Source: Blastococcus sp. TF02-8 (GTDB taxonomy: Bacteria > Actinomycetota > Actinomycetes > Mycobacteriales > Geodermatophilaceae). From it: DNA of 64,000 bases. The translations under genes were made by a program, and so were the position numbers. The stretch covers positions 124,001 to 188,000 of the forward strand of contig NZ_QOHK01000007.1 in the NCBI RefSeq assembly GCF_003319175.1, in the 5' to 3' direction. The notes under the pieces were generated by a model. It worked only from the letters and a program-made list of their open reading frames with translations. It was not told the origin of the DNA and did not search any database. Of this stretch, positions 45,088 through 53,259 are shown one piece after another; positions within the stretch are counted from its first letter, which is position 1, and each line of letters starts with the position of its first letter.

Positions 45088-46143
45088 TCAACCCGAGAAG
45101 GCCGCCTTGTAGGCGCCGCCGACGATCTCGCCGTCCTGGACGATGACGTGGTCCTTCTCCAGCGGCTCCCCCGCCAGGTAGGCCTCCAGGCACAGCCGGG
45201 TGTCGGCGGCGTACCGGCGCTGGGCGTCGAGCGTCGTCCCGGACACGTGCGGGGTCAGCATGTGGTTCGGCATCCGCCGCCACGGGTGGTCGGCGGGCGC
45301 GGGCTCGGGGTACCAGACGTCGCCGGCGTAGCCGCCGAGATGCCCTGACTCCAGCGCCTCCACGAGGGCCTCGGTGTCGACGATGCCGCCGCGGGCGACG
45401 TTGACGATCCAGGCGCCCTTCTTCATGCCGGACAGGACGTCGCGGTCGAACAGCTTCTCGGTCTCGGGCGTCAGCGGCGCGGTGATGACGATGGCGTCGC
45501 AGCGCTCCTGCATCTCCTCCAGCCGCGCGTACCGCGCCCCGATGACCTGCTCCTGCGGGTGCTCCAGGCGGGTGCGCTTGTAGTAGAGGGTCTCCACGTC
45601 GAAGCCCTTGAGCCGGATCGCGATGAGCTGGCCGATGGCGCCGGCGCCGTAGATGCCGACGGTCTTGCGCTCCAGGTCCCAGGAGCGGGCGGCGATCTCG
45701 CCGATGTCCCAGCGGCCGTCGACGACCTGCTGGTAGGCCGGCACGTAGTTGCGCACGAGCGCGAGCAGCTGCATGACCGCGTGCTCGGCGACGCTCACCA
45801 CGTTGCTGCCGGTCTGCTCGGCGACGAGCAGGCCGCGGTCCGCGGCGGCGCGCAGGTCGACGTGGTCGGAGCCCACGCCGGCGGTCAGCACCAGCTTCAG
45901 CTCACGAGCGGCTTCGAGCAGCTCCCGGTCGGCGTAGACCGGCCAGAACGGCGTGGTGATCAGCACCTCGGCGTCCGCGAGCTCCTTCGTGAGCTCCTCG
46001 CCCTCGCGGGCCGACGTGGAGACGACCTGGTGCCCCTCGCCCTCCAGCCACTCGCGCAGCCCGAGCGCGTTCTCGGCGCAGCCGAGCAGCTCTGGCGGGG
46101 CGCCGCTCTCGGGCGCGGGGTACAGGGACATGACGATTTTCAC
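45088..46143 (-). CDS. formate-dehydrogenase-like D-2-hydroxyacid dehydrogenase
   Basis: 351 residues. It resembles NAD-dependent formate dehydrogenase of the Pseudomonas type: PFWP (65-68), SNVVSVAEH with Asn114, GAGAIG (166-171), ARG with Arg251, GYAGDVW, DHPWR and TPHVSGTT with His299. Two key positions differ: the ribose-binding Asp of NAD enzymes is Lys189 (YYKRTRL), which favours NADP, and the active-site Gln paired with His is Glu280 (VWYPEPAP). The latter is the pair used by ordinary 2-hydroxyacid dehydrogenases, so formate activity is not certain. Between two formaldehyde-dehydrogenase-like genes, formate oxidation is the sensible role. Divergent from the second dehydrogenase. Confidence 0.8.
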   Translation of the reverse strand: MKIVMSLYPAPESGAPPELLGCAENALGLREWLEGEGHQVVSTSAREGEELTKELADAEVLITTPFWPVYADRELLEAARELKLVLTAGVGSDHVDLRAAADRGLLVAEQTGSNVVSVAEHAVMQLLALVRNYVPAYQQVVDGRWDIGEIAARSWDLERKTVGIYGAGAIGQLIAIRLKGFDVETLYYKRTRLEHPQEQVIGARYARLEEMQERCDAIVITAPLTPETEKLFDRDVLSGMKKGAWIVNVARGGIVDTEALVEALESGHLGGYAGDVWYPEPAPADHPWRRMPNHMLTPHVSGTTLDAQRRYAADTRLCLEAYLAGEPLEKDHVIVQDGEIVGGAYKAAFSG

Positions 46144-46194
46144 GGCGGCTCCTGCCGGTGGTCTGCGGCGCCCGGCTGCTCGAGCAGGGCGCCC

Positions 46195-46220
46195 CTACCC
46201 GCCTCTCCTCGACGGGACGC
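46195..46220 (-). promoter_or_regulatory. SigB/SigF-type promoter of the formate-dehydrogenase-like gene
   Basis: On the minus strand GCGT (46217-46220), 16 bases, GGGTAG (46195-46200), 51 bp before the start at 46143. Confidence 0.55.
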
Positions 46221-46234
46221 ATCGCGACGGGGAC

Positions 46235-46259
46235 GGGTGAGCGCCGTCCGACCGGGTAG
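46235..46259 (+). promoter_or_regulatory. SigB/SigF-type promoter of the second dehydrogenase
   Basis: GGGT (46235-46238), 15 bases, GGGTAG (46254-46259), 65 bp before GTG 46325. Divergent from the promoter at 46195-46220. Confidence 0.55.
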
Positions 46260-46324
46260 GGCGCGAACGGCGACGGCCGCGATCGAGCCCAGGTCCGCGG
46301 TGCATGCTCGTTCCAGGAGGACAC

Positions 46325-47539
46325 GTGAAGGCAGTGGTGTGGCACGGCGTCGGGGACATCCGGTTGGACGACGTCCCCGATCCGACCATCCAGGATTCGA
46401 CCGACGCGATCGTGGAGATCACCGCGAGCGCGATCTGCGGCACCGACCTGCACTTCGTGCGGGGCACGATGAGCGGGATGGTCGAGGGCACGATCCTCGG
46501 CCACGAGGCGGTCGGCGTCGTGCGCGAGGTCGGGTCGGGGGTCCGGAACCTGCGGCCGGGCGACCGGGTGGTCATCCCCTCCACCGTCGCCTGCGGCACG
46601 TGCTCGTACTGCCGGGCCGGCTACTACGCCCAGTGCGACAACGCCAACCCCAACGGCGCCGACGCGGGCACCTGCTTCTTCGGCGGGCCGCAGACCACCG
46701 GCCCGGTCGACGGCCTGCAGGCGCAGTACGCCCGCATCCCCTTCGCGCATGTGGGACCGGTGTGGCTGCCCGACGAGGTCGGCGACGACGCGGCGATCAT
46801 GCTGTCGGACATCTACCCGACGGCCTGGTTCGGCGCCCGGCTGGCCGAGGTCGGCCAGGGCGACACCGTGCTGGTGCTCGGCGCAGGGCCGGTCGGCCAG
46901 TTCGCCGTCACCAGCGCCTTCCAGCAGGGGGCCGGGCGGGTGCTCGTCGTCGACGGCATCGGCTCGCGGCTGGACCAGGCCCGTGCCCGCGGCGGTGAGG
47001 CGATCGACTTCAACGCCGAGGATCCAGTGGCCGTGGTCAAGGAGCTGACCGGTGGCATCGGCGTCGACCGGGTGATCGACGCCGTCGGCGTGGACGCGCA
47101 GCGCCCGAAGAGCGGGCCGGCGGCCGAAGCGGCCGAGCAGCAGGCCGGGCAGTTCGAGCAGGAGCGCTCGCAGGTGGCCCCCGAGCAGAACCCGCAGGGC
47201 GACACCTGGGTGCCCGGCGACGCGCCCAGCCAGTCGCTGCAGTGGGCCGTCGAGGCCGTCGCCAAGGCCGGCAGCATCGGGATCATCGGCGTCTACCCGC
47301 CGCAGATGACCAGCTTTCCGACCGGTGCGGCGATGAACAAGAACCTCACCGTGAAGATGGGCAACTGCAACCACCGCCGCTACATCCCGCACCTGCTCGA
47401 CCTGGTGCGCACCGGCGCGATCGACCCCTCGACGGTGCTGACCCAGGTCGATGACATGCCCTCGGTGCTCGACGCCTACGAGACCTTCGACCAGCGGCAG
47501 ACCGGCTGGACCAAGGTCGTCCTCGACCCGTCGTCCTGA
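46325..47539 (+). CDS. zinc-dependent dehydrogenase, second copy
   Basis: 404 residues from GTG 46325 with AGGAGG upstream. Catalytic zinc Cys38, His60, Glu61; structural zinc Cys90, Cys93, Cys96, Cys104; Rossmann GAGPVG near 189-194. It shares the DVPDPTI and GWTKVVLDP ends with the 43.4-kb paralogue but carries an extra charged, glutamine-rich insert (about 258-305), as in some long formaldehyde/alcohol dehydrogenases. A decayed piece of a further copy is at 50.74 kb. Substrate probably a small aldehyde or alcohol. Confidence 0.85.
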   Translation: MKAVVWHGVGDIRLDDVPDPTIQDSTDAIVEITASAICGTDLHFVRGTMSGMVEGTILGHEAVGVVREVGSGVRNLRPGDRVVIPSTVACGTCSYCRAGYYAQCDNANPNGADAGTCFFGGPQTTGPVDGLQAQYARIPFAHVGPVWLPDEVGDDAAIMLSDIYPTAWFGARLAEVGQGDTVLVLGAGPVGQFAVTSAFQQGAGRVLVVDGIGSRLDQARARGGEAIDFNAEDPVAVVKELTGGIGVDRVIDAVGVDAQRPKSGPAAEAAEQQAGQFEQERSQVAPEQNPQGDTWVPGDAPSQSLQWAVEAVAKAGSIGIIGVYPPQMTSFPTGAAMNKNLTVKMGNCNHRRYIPHLLDLVRTGAIDPSTVLTQVDDMPSVLDAYETFDQRQTGWTKVVLDPSS

Positions 47540-47625
47540 CCCAGTCAGACCGCATCACGGCGGGCGCCGCCGGCACGTCCGATCACACCGGCACCCGGAG
47601 ATCCGCCGGGAACGGGAGGTACCGC

Positions 47626-47808
47626 GTGAACATCGACAGGTCGCACGTCGTCCAGGTGCTGCGGACAGGCGGACGTGTCGACGCGGCCCGTCGGGCAGCG
47701 GACGAGCTCGACGTGGAGGTCGACACCGTGCGCGATGCCGACCTCCTCCGCGAGCTCGGCATCGATCCGGACAGCCGGGCGCAGGGCGGCGGACTGGCCC
47801 TGCACTGA
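47626..47808 (+). CDS. 60-residue hypothetical protein
   Basis: Starts at GTG 47626 (GGGAGG 8 bp upstream). Mostly helical and acidic (HVVQVLRTGGRVDAARRAADEL), no cysteines, no membrane segment. No family recognised. It is 33 bp upstream of the zinc-ribbon gene and probably cotranscribed. Confidence 0.6.
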   Translation: MNIDRSHVVQVLRTGGRVDAARRAADELDVEVDTVRDADLLRELGIDPDSRAQGGGLALH

Positions 47809-47841
47809 CCGCCTATCTCCCATCCCACCCAGGAGGCATCC

Positions 47842-48003
47842 ATGGCCGCCCACGCCGGCGAGAAGGCGCAGAAGACAGGCGACTTCTACTGCGCCCACTG
47901 CAGCGAGAAGGTGCACGTGCAGCAGGGCGACGAGATCCCGCCCTGCCCCAACGGGCACAAGACCTTCGAGACCCGTCGCAACGAGCCGGGGAACAAGAGC
48001 TGA
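47842..48003 (+). CDS. 53-residue zinc-ribbon protein
   Basis: ATG 47842 follows AGGAGG by 5 bp. MAAHAGEKAQKTGDFYCAHC opens it; two CXXC-like knuckles, CAHC and CPNGH, form a likely rubredoxin-like zinc ribbon, and a basic tail ends with NKS. Too short for ordinary gene calling. Function unknown; such proteins often act as small stress or redox factors. Confidence 0.72.
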   Translation: MAAHAGEKAQKTGDFYCAHCSEKVHVQQGDEIPPCPNGHKTFETRRNEPGNKS

Positions 48004-48078
48004 TTCGCCCGGCCTCACCACGCGCAGCGACGTCCACGTCCCCGCTCGGGCGCTGGCCGGGCAAGGTGGCGCCCGGGT

Positions 48079-48103
48079 GCGTGCCGGGACGTCACGCGGG
48101 TAG
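48079..48103 (+). promoter_or_regulatory. SigB/SigF-type promoter of the DsbA-like operon, leaderless
   Basis: GCGT (48079-48082), 15 bases, GGGTAG (48098-48103). The ATG at 48113 begins 9 bases later, the same spacing as at 44624/44634, which suggests a leaderless mRNA. Confidence 0.62.
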
Positions 48104-48112
48104 GGCGCGACC

Positions 48113-48790
48113 ATGACCGTCGACGTCACCCCCGGGACCGTGGCCGTCTACACCGACGTGATCTGCGCGTGGTCGACCGTCGCGTTGCACCGCTTCTACG
48201 CGGCGCGGTCGCGGCTCGGCCTGGATGACGCCGTCCGGGTGGACCACCGGCTCTTCCTCTTGGAGGACGTCAACTCCTTCCCCATCCCCATGCGCATGCT
48301 GAACGCCGAGCTGCCGGTCGTCGGTCAGCTCGAGCCCGACCTCGGCATCACCCCGTGGCAGGGCCAGCCCTCGGACTGGCCGGTGACCGTGCTGCTGGCG
48401 AACGAGGCGGTGCGCGCGGCCAAGGCGCAGTCCCCCGCCGCTGCCGAGCAGCTGGACATGGCGCTGCGGCTGGCCTTCTTCCGCGACAGCCGGTGCATCT
48501 CGATGCTGCACGAGATCGTGGACGTGGCCCGCGGCTGCGACGCCGTGGACGCCGGCGCGCTGGCCGCGGCGCTGGACGACGGCCGCGCGCGGGGCCCGAT
48601 GATGGCCGACTACCGCGCGCACGCCGGTGAGGTGCAGGGCAGCCCGCACTTCTTCCTCGCCGACGGGTCCGACGTGCACAATCCCGGCACCGAGCAGCAC
48701 TCCTCCGATGCCGGCTACCCGGTGGTGGACTCCGACGACCCGTCGGTCTACGACGACCTGGTGCGGCGCGCGGCCGGAATGCCGCGATGA
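48113..48790 (+). CDS. DsbA-family (FrnE/HCCA isomerase-like) oxidoreductase
   Basis: 225 residues, thioredoxin fold with an inserted helical domain. The redox site is CAWS near residues 18-21, a one-cysteine variant of CXXC; the cis-Pro-equivalent is in QGSPHFF. No signal peptide, so cytosolic. FrnE-type proteins act on thiols or isomerise aromatic intermediates. Its stop overlaps the ATG of the TPP enzyme gene. Confidence 0.78.
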   Translation: MTVDVTPGTVAVYTDVICAWSTVALHRFYAARSRLGLDDAVRVDHRLFLLEDVNSFPIPMRMLNAELPVVGQLEPDLGITPWQGQPSDWPVTVLLANEAVRAAKAQSPAAAEQLDMALRLAFFRDSRCISMLHEIVDVARGCDAVDAGALAAALDDGRARGPMMADYRAHAGEVQGSPHFFLADGSDVHNPGTEQHSSDAGYPVVDSDDPSVYDDLVRRAAGMPR

Positions 48791-50574
48791 GCGAGCGGCT
48801 GGTCGCGGACCTGGTCGTCGAGCGGCTGCGTGCCTGGGGCGTCCCGCGGGTGTTCGGCTACTCCGGCGACGGCATCAACGCGGTCATGGGCGCGCTGCGC
48901 CGGGCCGACGGCGACCCCGCGTTCGTGCAGGCCCGGCATGAGGAGGCCGCGGCGTTCATGGCGGTAGGGCACGCCAAGTACACCGGCGGCGTCGGCGTCG
49001 TCCTCTCCACGCAGGGGCCGGGGGCGGTGCACCTGCTCAACGGCCTGTACGACGCCAAGCTCGACAGCGTGCCCGTGGTCGCGATCATGGGCCAGCAGCA
49101 GCGCACCGTGCTGGGCGCGGAGTACCAGCAGGAGATCGACCTGCTCTCGCTGGTCAAGGACGTCGCCGCGCAGTTCGCCCAGACGGTCACCGCCCCCCAG
49201 CAGGCGCAGCTGGTGCTCGACCGCGCCTTCCGCACCGCGCTGGAGACCCGCTCCCCGACCGTCGTCGTCCTGCCGCACGACGTGCAGCAGCAGCCGGCTC
49301 CCGAGCCGGAGCAGGAGCACGGCGTCGTCGTCACCGCGCCGACCTGGCGGCGCGGGCGGCACCTGCCCGCCGAGGAGGACCTGCGCGCCGCCGCGGAAGT
49401 CCTCAACGCCGGGCAGCGGGTGGCCCTGCTGGTCGGCCAGGGCGCCCGCGGCGCCCAGCAGGACGTCGTCGCCGTCGCCGACCGGCTGGGTGCCGGGATC
49501 GCCACCAGCCTGCTCGGCAAGCCCTACGTCGACGAGGCGCACCCGGCCGCCGCCGGGGTCATGGGCCACCTGGGCACGACGGCGTCCGCCGCCCTGCTCG
49601 GCGGCTGCGACACCCTCCTGATGGTCGGCACCAATGACCCGTGGACCGAGTTCTACCCCGCTCCTGGCCAGGCCCGGGCCGTTCAGGTCGACGTCGACGG
49701 CCGCCACCTGGGGGACCGCTACCCGATCGAGGTCGGCTTGCCTGGCGACGCCGCCGAGACCTTGCGGGCGCTGCTGCCGCTCCTCGAGGACCGCAGTGGG
49801 TCGCCGTGGCGGGCCGAGGTCGAGGACGCCGTTCGGTCGTGGCACGAGCTGTCCGCGCAGCGGGCAGCGACGCCGGCCACGCCGGTCAACCCCGAGGCGG
49901 TCTTCGCCGAGTTGAGCCCGCGGCTACCGGTCGACGCCCAAGTCGCCGTCGACGTCGGCTCGGTCACCTACTGGTACGCCCGGCAGCTGCGGCTGCCCCG
50001 CGGTGTGCCCGCGCACCTGTCCAGCACGCTGGCCTGCATGGGCTGCGCGGTGCCCTACGGAGTGGCAGCGAAACTGGCCGCACCGGATCGGCCGGCCGTC
50101 GCACTCTCCGGCGACGGCGCCATGCAGATGCTCGGCAACGCCGAGCTGGTCACGGTCGCGCACCGCTGGCGGCAGTGGGTCGACCCGCGGTTCGTCGTCT
50201 GCGTCCTGACCAACCGCGACCTCGCCGAGGTGACCTGGGAGCAGCGGGAGATGGAGGGAGACCCGCGCTTCGACGACAGCCAGGCGCTGCCCGACTTCCC
50301 CTACGCCGGCTACGCCGACCTGCTAGGGCTGACCGGCATCCGAGTCGAGGATCCCGCCGATCTCGGGCCGGCATGGGACCGAGCGCTGACCGCCGACCGG
50401 CCTGTCGTCATCGAGGTACGCACCGACCCCGACGTCCCCCTGCTGCCTCCCTTCCCGGCAGGCGAGCAGAAGCTGGACTCGTTCCGCTCTGCACTGGATC
50501 AGGAGGGCGCTGCGGGTGCCCGCGCCCGCGCGTTGCTGGACACCTACGCCGAACAGGAGGGCTTGGAGGACTGA
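48787..50574 (+). CDS. TPP-dependent enzyme, pyruvate oxidase/pyruvate dehydrogenase (quinone)-like
   Basis: 595 residues, three-domain ThDP fold. Catalytic Glu52 (ARHEEAAAF); ThDP motif GDG at 442-444 to LTNRDLAEV; middle FAD/structural domain at about 190-340. The N-terminus YSGDGINAVMGALRRA is of the PoxB type rather than acetolactate synthase. It likely decarboxylates pyruvate or a related 2-oxo acid; direct passage of electrons to quinone is inferred from similarity. It overlaps the DsbA-like gene by 4 bp (ATGA). Last gene before the decayed right end. Confidence 0.83.
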   Translation: MSERLVADLVVERLRAWGVPRVFGYSGDGINAVMGALRRADGDPAFVQARHEEAAAFMAVGHAKYTGGVGVVLSTQGPGAVHLLNGLYDAKLDSVPVVAIMGQQQRTVLGAEYQQEIDLLSLVKDVAAQFAQTVTAPQQAQLVLDRAFRTALETRSPTVVVLPHDVQQQPAPEPEQEHGVVVTAPTWRRGRHLPAEEDLRAAAEVLNAGQRVALLVGQGARGAQQDVVAVADRLGAGIATSLLGKPYVDEAHPAAAGVMGHLGTTASAALLGGCDTLLMVGTNDPWTEFYPAPGQARAVQVDVDGRHLGDRYPIEVGLPGDAAETLRALLPLLEDRSGSPWRAEVEDAVRSWHELSAQRAATPATPVNPEAVFAELSPRLPVDAQVAVDVGSVTYWYARQLRLPRGVPAHLSSTLACMGCAVPYGVAAKLAAPDRPAVALSGDGAMQMLGNAELVTVAHRWRQWVDPRFVVCVLTNRDLAEVTWEQREMEGDPRFDDSQALPDFPYAGYADLLGLTGIRVEDPADLGPAWDRALTADRPVVIEVRTDPDVPLLPPFPAGEQKLDSFRSALDQEGAAGARARALLDTYAEQEGLED

Positions 50575-50740
50575 CCGGCAGCGGCCTCGCAAGGTGGCTC
50601 GACCCGTCGTGCGGCGTGGTCGGAACGGCGCGGAGCCCGGACAGAGCGGGTCGTGTCTGCGGTCCGCTCGACAGCGGTGCGGGACCGCCCGGACCTGCTC
50701 GGCAGCGGTGTGACCGTCCGAGCAGACCTCCCCCGAGAGA

Positions 50741-50870
50741 TCGGGCCGGCCACTACGCGCAGTGCTTTGACTTCAACCCGCACGGCGCCGAGGCCGGCAG
50801 CTCATTCTCGCTGGCTCACAGGCGACCGGGCCGCTCGACGGCCTGTAGGCCCCGACGCCCGTGTGTCGTT
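50741..50870 (+). pseudogene. fragment of a third zinc dehydrogenase
   Basis: Reads GHYAQCFDFNPHGAEAGSSF and then loses frame. It matches the segment YYAQCDNANPNGADAGTCFF of the dehydrogenase at 46.3 kb, and the DNA remains alignable for about 120 bp (GGCCGGCYACTACGC; TCGACGGCCTG). No start, catalytic domain or remainder is present. Confidence 0.6.
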
Positions 50871-51019
50871 CGCGCTACGTCGAGCCCCCATGGCTGAGCG
50901 AGGAGTGGGTGCCGACCCCTCCCACACTCTTCACCGAGCTAAGCGCCCGGCGCCGCCCATGCACCTCGGCCGAACGGTGCACCGTAGGCATTGACCAGCG
51001 AATCGGGCGCCGCGCTCAA

Positions 51020-51038
51020 AAGGCACACGGAAGGCACG
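51020..51038 (+). repeat. paired AAGGCAC repeats, possible arm site (right end of island)
   Basis: AAGGCACA at 51020 and AAGGCACG at 51031, 11 bp apart as at the left end, 48-66 bp before the right att copy. Confidence 0.5.
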
Positions 51039-51085
51039 AACACTGGCGGTCTAGGCTAGAACCAGCAAAGATACGGGTGGAGGGA

Positions 51086-51135
51086 CCCAGCCTTCCAAGC
51101 TGGCCATGCCGGTTCGATCCCGGTCACCCGCTCCA
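51086..51135 (+). repeat. attR-like copy of the 50-bp tRNA-Gly repeat
   Basis: Identical to 29173-29222. The 5' half of a tRNA is not present (only CGGGTGGAGG before it), so this is not a functional tRNA gene. Confidence 0.88.
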
Positions 51136-51251
51136 TGCTCTAGCCAGCTCGTTTGCCCGTCGGCGCAGCTCAACTGGGCTGTGACGCCGCTCCCGTGCCC
51201 TGACGGTGCTGACCCTTGTTGACCGCTGACCGCCCCTTTTGGCCGGTGCTT

Positions 51252-51270
51252 AAGGCACGGATAAGGCACG
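51252..51270 (+). repeat. paired AAGGCACG repeats beyond the right att copy
   Basis: AAGGCACG at 51252 and 51263, 11 bp apart. They stand at the same place relative to the 50-bp repeat as the pair at 29339/29350, within a 135-bp stretch similar to that after the left copy. Confidence 0.55.
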
Positions 51271-51454
51271 CCCTGGCCTGCTTCTCGGGCCGGCGTCGTG
51301 ACCGATCTCGCCGGGTGCCCCGTCAGGATCATCGGCCGCACGTGCCGGGCGAAGGGCCTGGCACGTGGGCTTCCAGTCAGGACAGGGTCTGGGCACCCGT
51401 CCACCCACGTCGGCCTCAGGGCGACGACCAGCTCTTCCTGTCGCCCCCCTCTCC

Positions 51455-51827
51455 TGGTCGCAGGTCGGCCACCTGCCACCCCTGCTGATCACCCCCGCCG
51501 GGCCCCGGCTGCTGCAACCACCCCGCGGCGCCGCCATGCTGGGCGTGCACTCCGAGATCTCCTTCACCGACGCCCGCACGCCGATTGGCACCGCCGATAC
51601 CCTCGTGCTCTACACCGACGGAGTGATCGAACGTCGCAACCTCGACCTCGACGCCGGCTTCCACGCCCTGCACCAGGCCGCCGCTTACCTCGCCACCACC
51701 CGCCCGAGCACATCTGCGACGCCCTGGCTCGACCGCCTGCTGCCCGACGCCGCCCGCCCCGAAGAGGACGTCCGCCTCTCGGACTCAGCGCCCCGCCTCC
51801 TGACCGCAAGGTGGCTCGACCAAGCCT
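51455..51827 (+). pseudogene. C-terminal fragment of a SpoIIE-type phosphatase
   Basis: Reads VGHLPPLLITPAGPRLLQPP, LGVHSEISFTD, DTLVLYTDGVIERR, the last third of a PP2C/SpoIIE domain. A frameshift near 51715 (STSATPWLD where STICDAL is expected) disrupts the end, and the first two thirds are absent. A complete SpoIIE protein is encoded at 60.5 kb. Confidence 0.75.
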
Positions 51828-51964
51828 ATAGGAACGGACCTTCGGGGCTGGTGCGGACTCCAGCTCCGTCCCCAAGCGTCGTCCGGAACAGGATCGGCGT
51901 ATCGGACGTCTCCAGCGGCTCATAGATCCGTGCTGACCTCGCCGGGGTCATCCTGGCTCTGCTC

Positions 51965-51970
51965 TAGGGT
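51965..51970 (+). promoter_or_regulatory. -10 element of the thioesterase gene
   Basis: TAGGGT, TANNNT type, ends 6 bases before GTG 51977. A leaderless start is likely, although TTGAGG between them could weakly bind the ribosome. Confidence 0.45.
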
Positions 51971-51976
51971 TGAGGT

Positions 51977-52387
51977 GTGGGAGCCGCGAGCGTGGAGCAG
52001 GCCCAGGCGGTCCTGGCGAAGCAGCCCTTCAGCGTGCTCGTGGGCGCGAGAATCACCGCCTTCGGCGGTGGGCACGCGGTCCTCGAGGTCGACGTCCGCG
52101 AGGACCTGCTCCAGCAGCACGGCTTCGTGCACGGCGGCGTGCTGAGTTATGCCGCGGACAACGCCCTCACCTTCGCGGCCGGGTCCGCTACCGACGGCAG
52201 GGTCCTGACCGGCGGGTTCTCTATCGACTACCTGCGCCCGGCGCAGGGGAAGTTGCTTCGCGCGGAGGCTTACGTCGTCCGGGCGGGACGGAGCCGGGTC
52301 GTCTGCCGCTGCGACGTCTCCGTTGTGCGTGACGGCGAGACCGTGTTGTGTGCGGTGGCGCAGGGCGACATCGCCGTTTCCGGCTGA
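51977..52387 (+). CDS. PaaI-family thioesterase
   Basis: 136 residues from GTG 51977. Hotdog fold with the PaaI signature HGFVHGGVLSYAADNA. It hydrolyses acyl- or aryl-CoA thioesters. Alone in its transcription unit, between two decayed genes. 52388-52661 holds no gene that I can support. Confidence 0.88.
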   Translation: MGAASVEQAQAVLAKQPFSVLVGARITAFGGGHAVLEVDVREDLLQQHGFVHGGVLSYAADNALTFAAGSATDGRVLTGGFSIDYLRPAQGKLLRAEAYVVRAGRSRVVCRCDVSVVRDGETVLCAVAQGDIAVSG

Positions 52388-52661
52388 TCGTGTCCGCCGG
52401 GCCGTCGCCGCACCTCTGGATCTGCACGTGAGGTTCGGGTTGGGCGAGGCCGACCACGAGCGCCGGGCGATCATCGGCGGCTGGCCGCGGCCAGCTGCCG
52501 CTGCATCTGCGCGAGATGCCACCGGCATTCGTGGCGGCGATGCTGAACCCAGGCAGCCTGACGGCCCGGACGTTCGGAGACCCAGCGCACTCGCAACCCA
52601 GCCGGTGCTGTACATGGCTCCCTGCTGGCCGATGCGCTGATCGCCGCCCAGAGCCGGTCGA

Positions 52662-53042
52662 GTCTCCCTCCTGATCACCCTCACCCTCCTGACGCAGATC
52701 GTCTACTGGCGCGCGCACGTCTATGCCGAACTCGTCGGGCGCCACCTGTAGTCGGGGCGACGGGTCGACCGACGAGAGGTGGGACCTCCGCTCGCGGAGG
52801 AGTGGACGCTGGTCGGCGCCTCGTTCCTTCCACTGGCCGTGGTCGTGCTCGCCGACGTACTCGGTGCCGGTCCGAACGCGGCTGCGCTGGCCGGCCTGTG
52901 GACCATCACGGCGATCCTCGCCGGGTGGGCGCTCCTGGATGGGTTGCGCTCGCACCTGGGCGTGCTCGAGTTCGTGTGCCATGTCGCGCCCGGTTCCGGC
53001 GTCGGTACCGTTCTGGTAGCCATCATGGTGCTGCTGCACTGA
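52662..53042 (+). pseudogene. membrane protein gene with an in-frame stop
   Basis: One frame of 127 codons reads LLITLTLLTQIVYWRAHVYA, ELVGRHL, then TAG at 52749-52751, then SGRRVDRREVGPPLAEEWTL and two to three hydrophobic helices (FLPLAVVVLADVLG; LWTITAILAGWALL; VGTVLVAIMVLL). The continuity across the stop and the membrane pattern suggest a decayed small integral membrane protein. The part after the stop could still be read from GTG 52776. Confidence 0.5.
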
Positions 53043-53259
53043 TCAGTCCGGCTCGACGTCCGCGCGGTCGCGCCGACCTCCGGTCCCCTCCGGACGTCGC
53101 CGTGCAGCTTCTGACCTCCGAGCCGGGTCCGAGTGGTCAGACGCCCGGCCCGCGACAAGAACCCGCCGCAGGATGCCTCAGGTCTCACTGGAGCCGGTTT
53201 CCTCTCCCGAGCTCCGTCACCCGGTTGGTCGATCACCTGGTTGTCGGCTTGAGTGGGGC

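Larger units (their letters stand above)
29173..51135. mobile_element. putative tRNA-Gly genomic island, about 22 kb
   Basis: The interval is bounded by a 50-bp perfect direct repeat of the tRNA-Gly 3' end. Paired AAGGCAC(G) words 11 bp apart lie just inside each end (29339/29350 and 51020/51031). The content is unlike the housekeeping DNA to the left: stress and redox genes, gene fragments and pseudogenes. No integrase, excisionase, replication or transfer gene is visible, so it appears immobilised. The approximately 135 bp after the right repeat resemble those after the left one, which implies a second related element starts at 51086. Confidence 0.68.
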
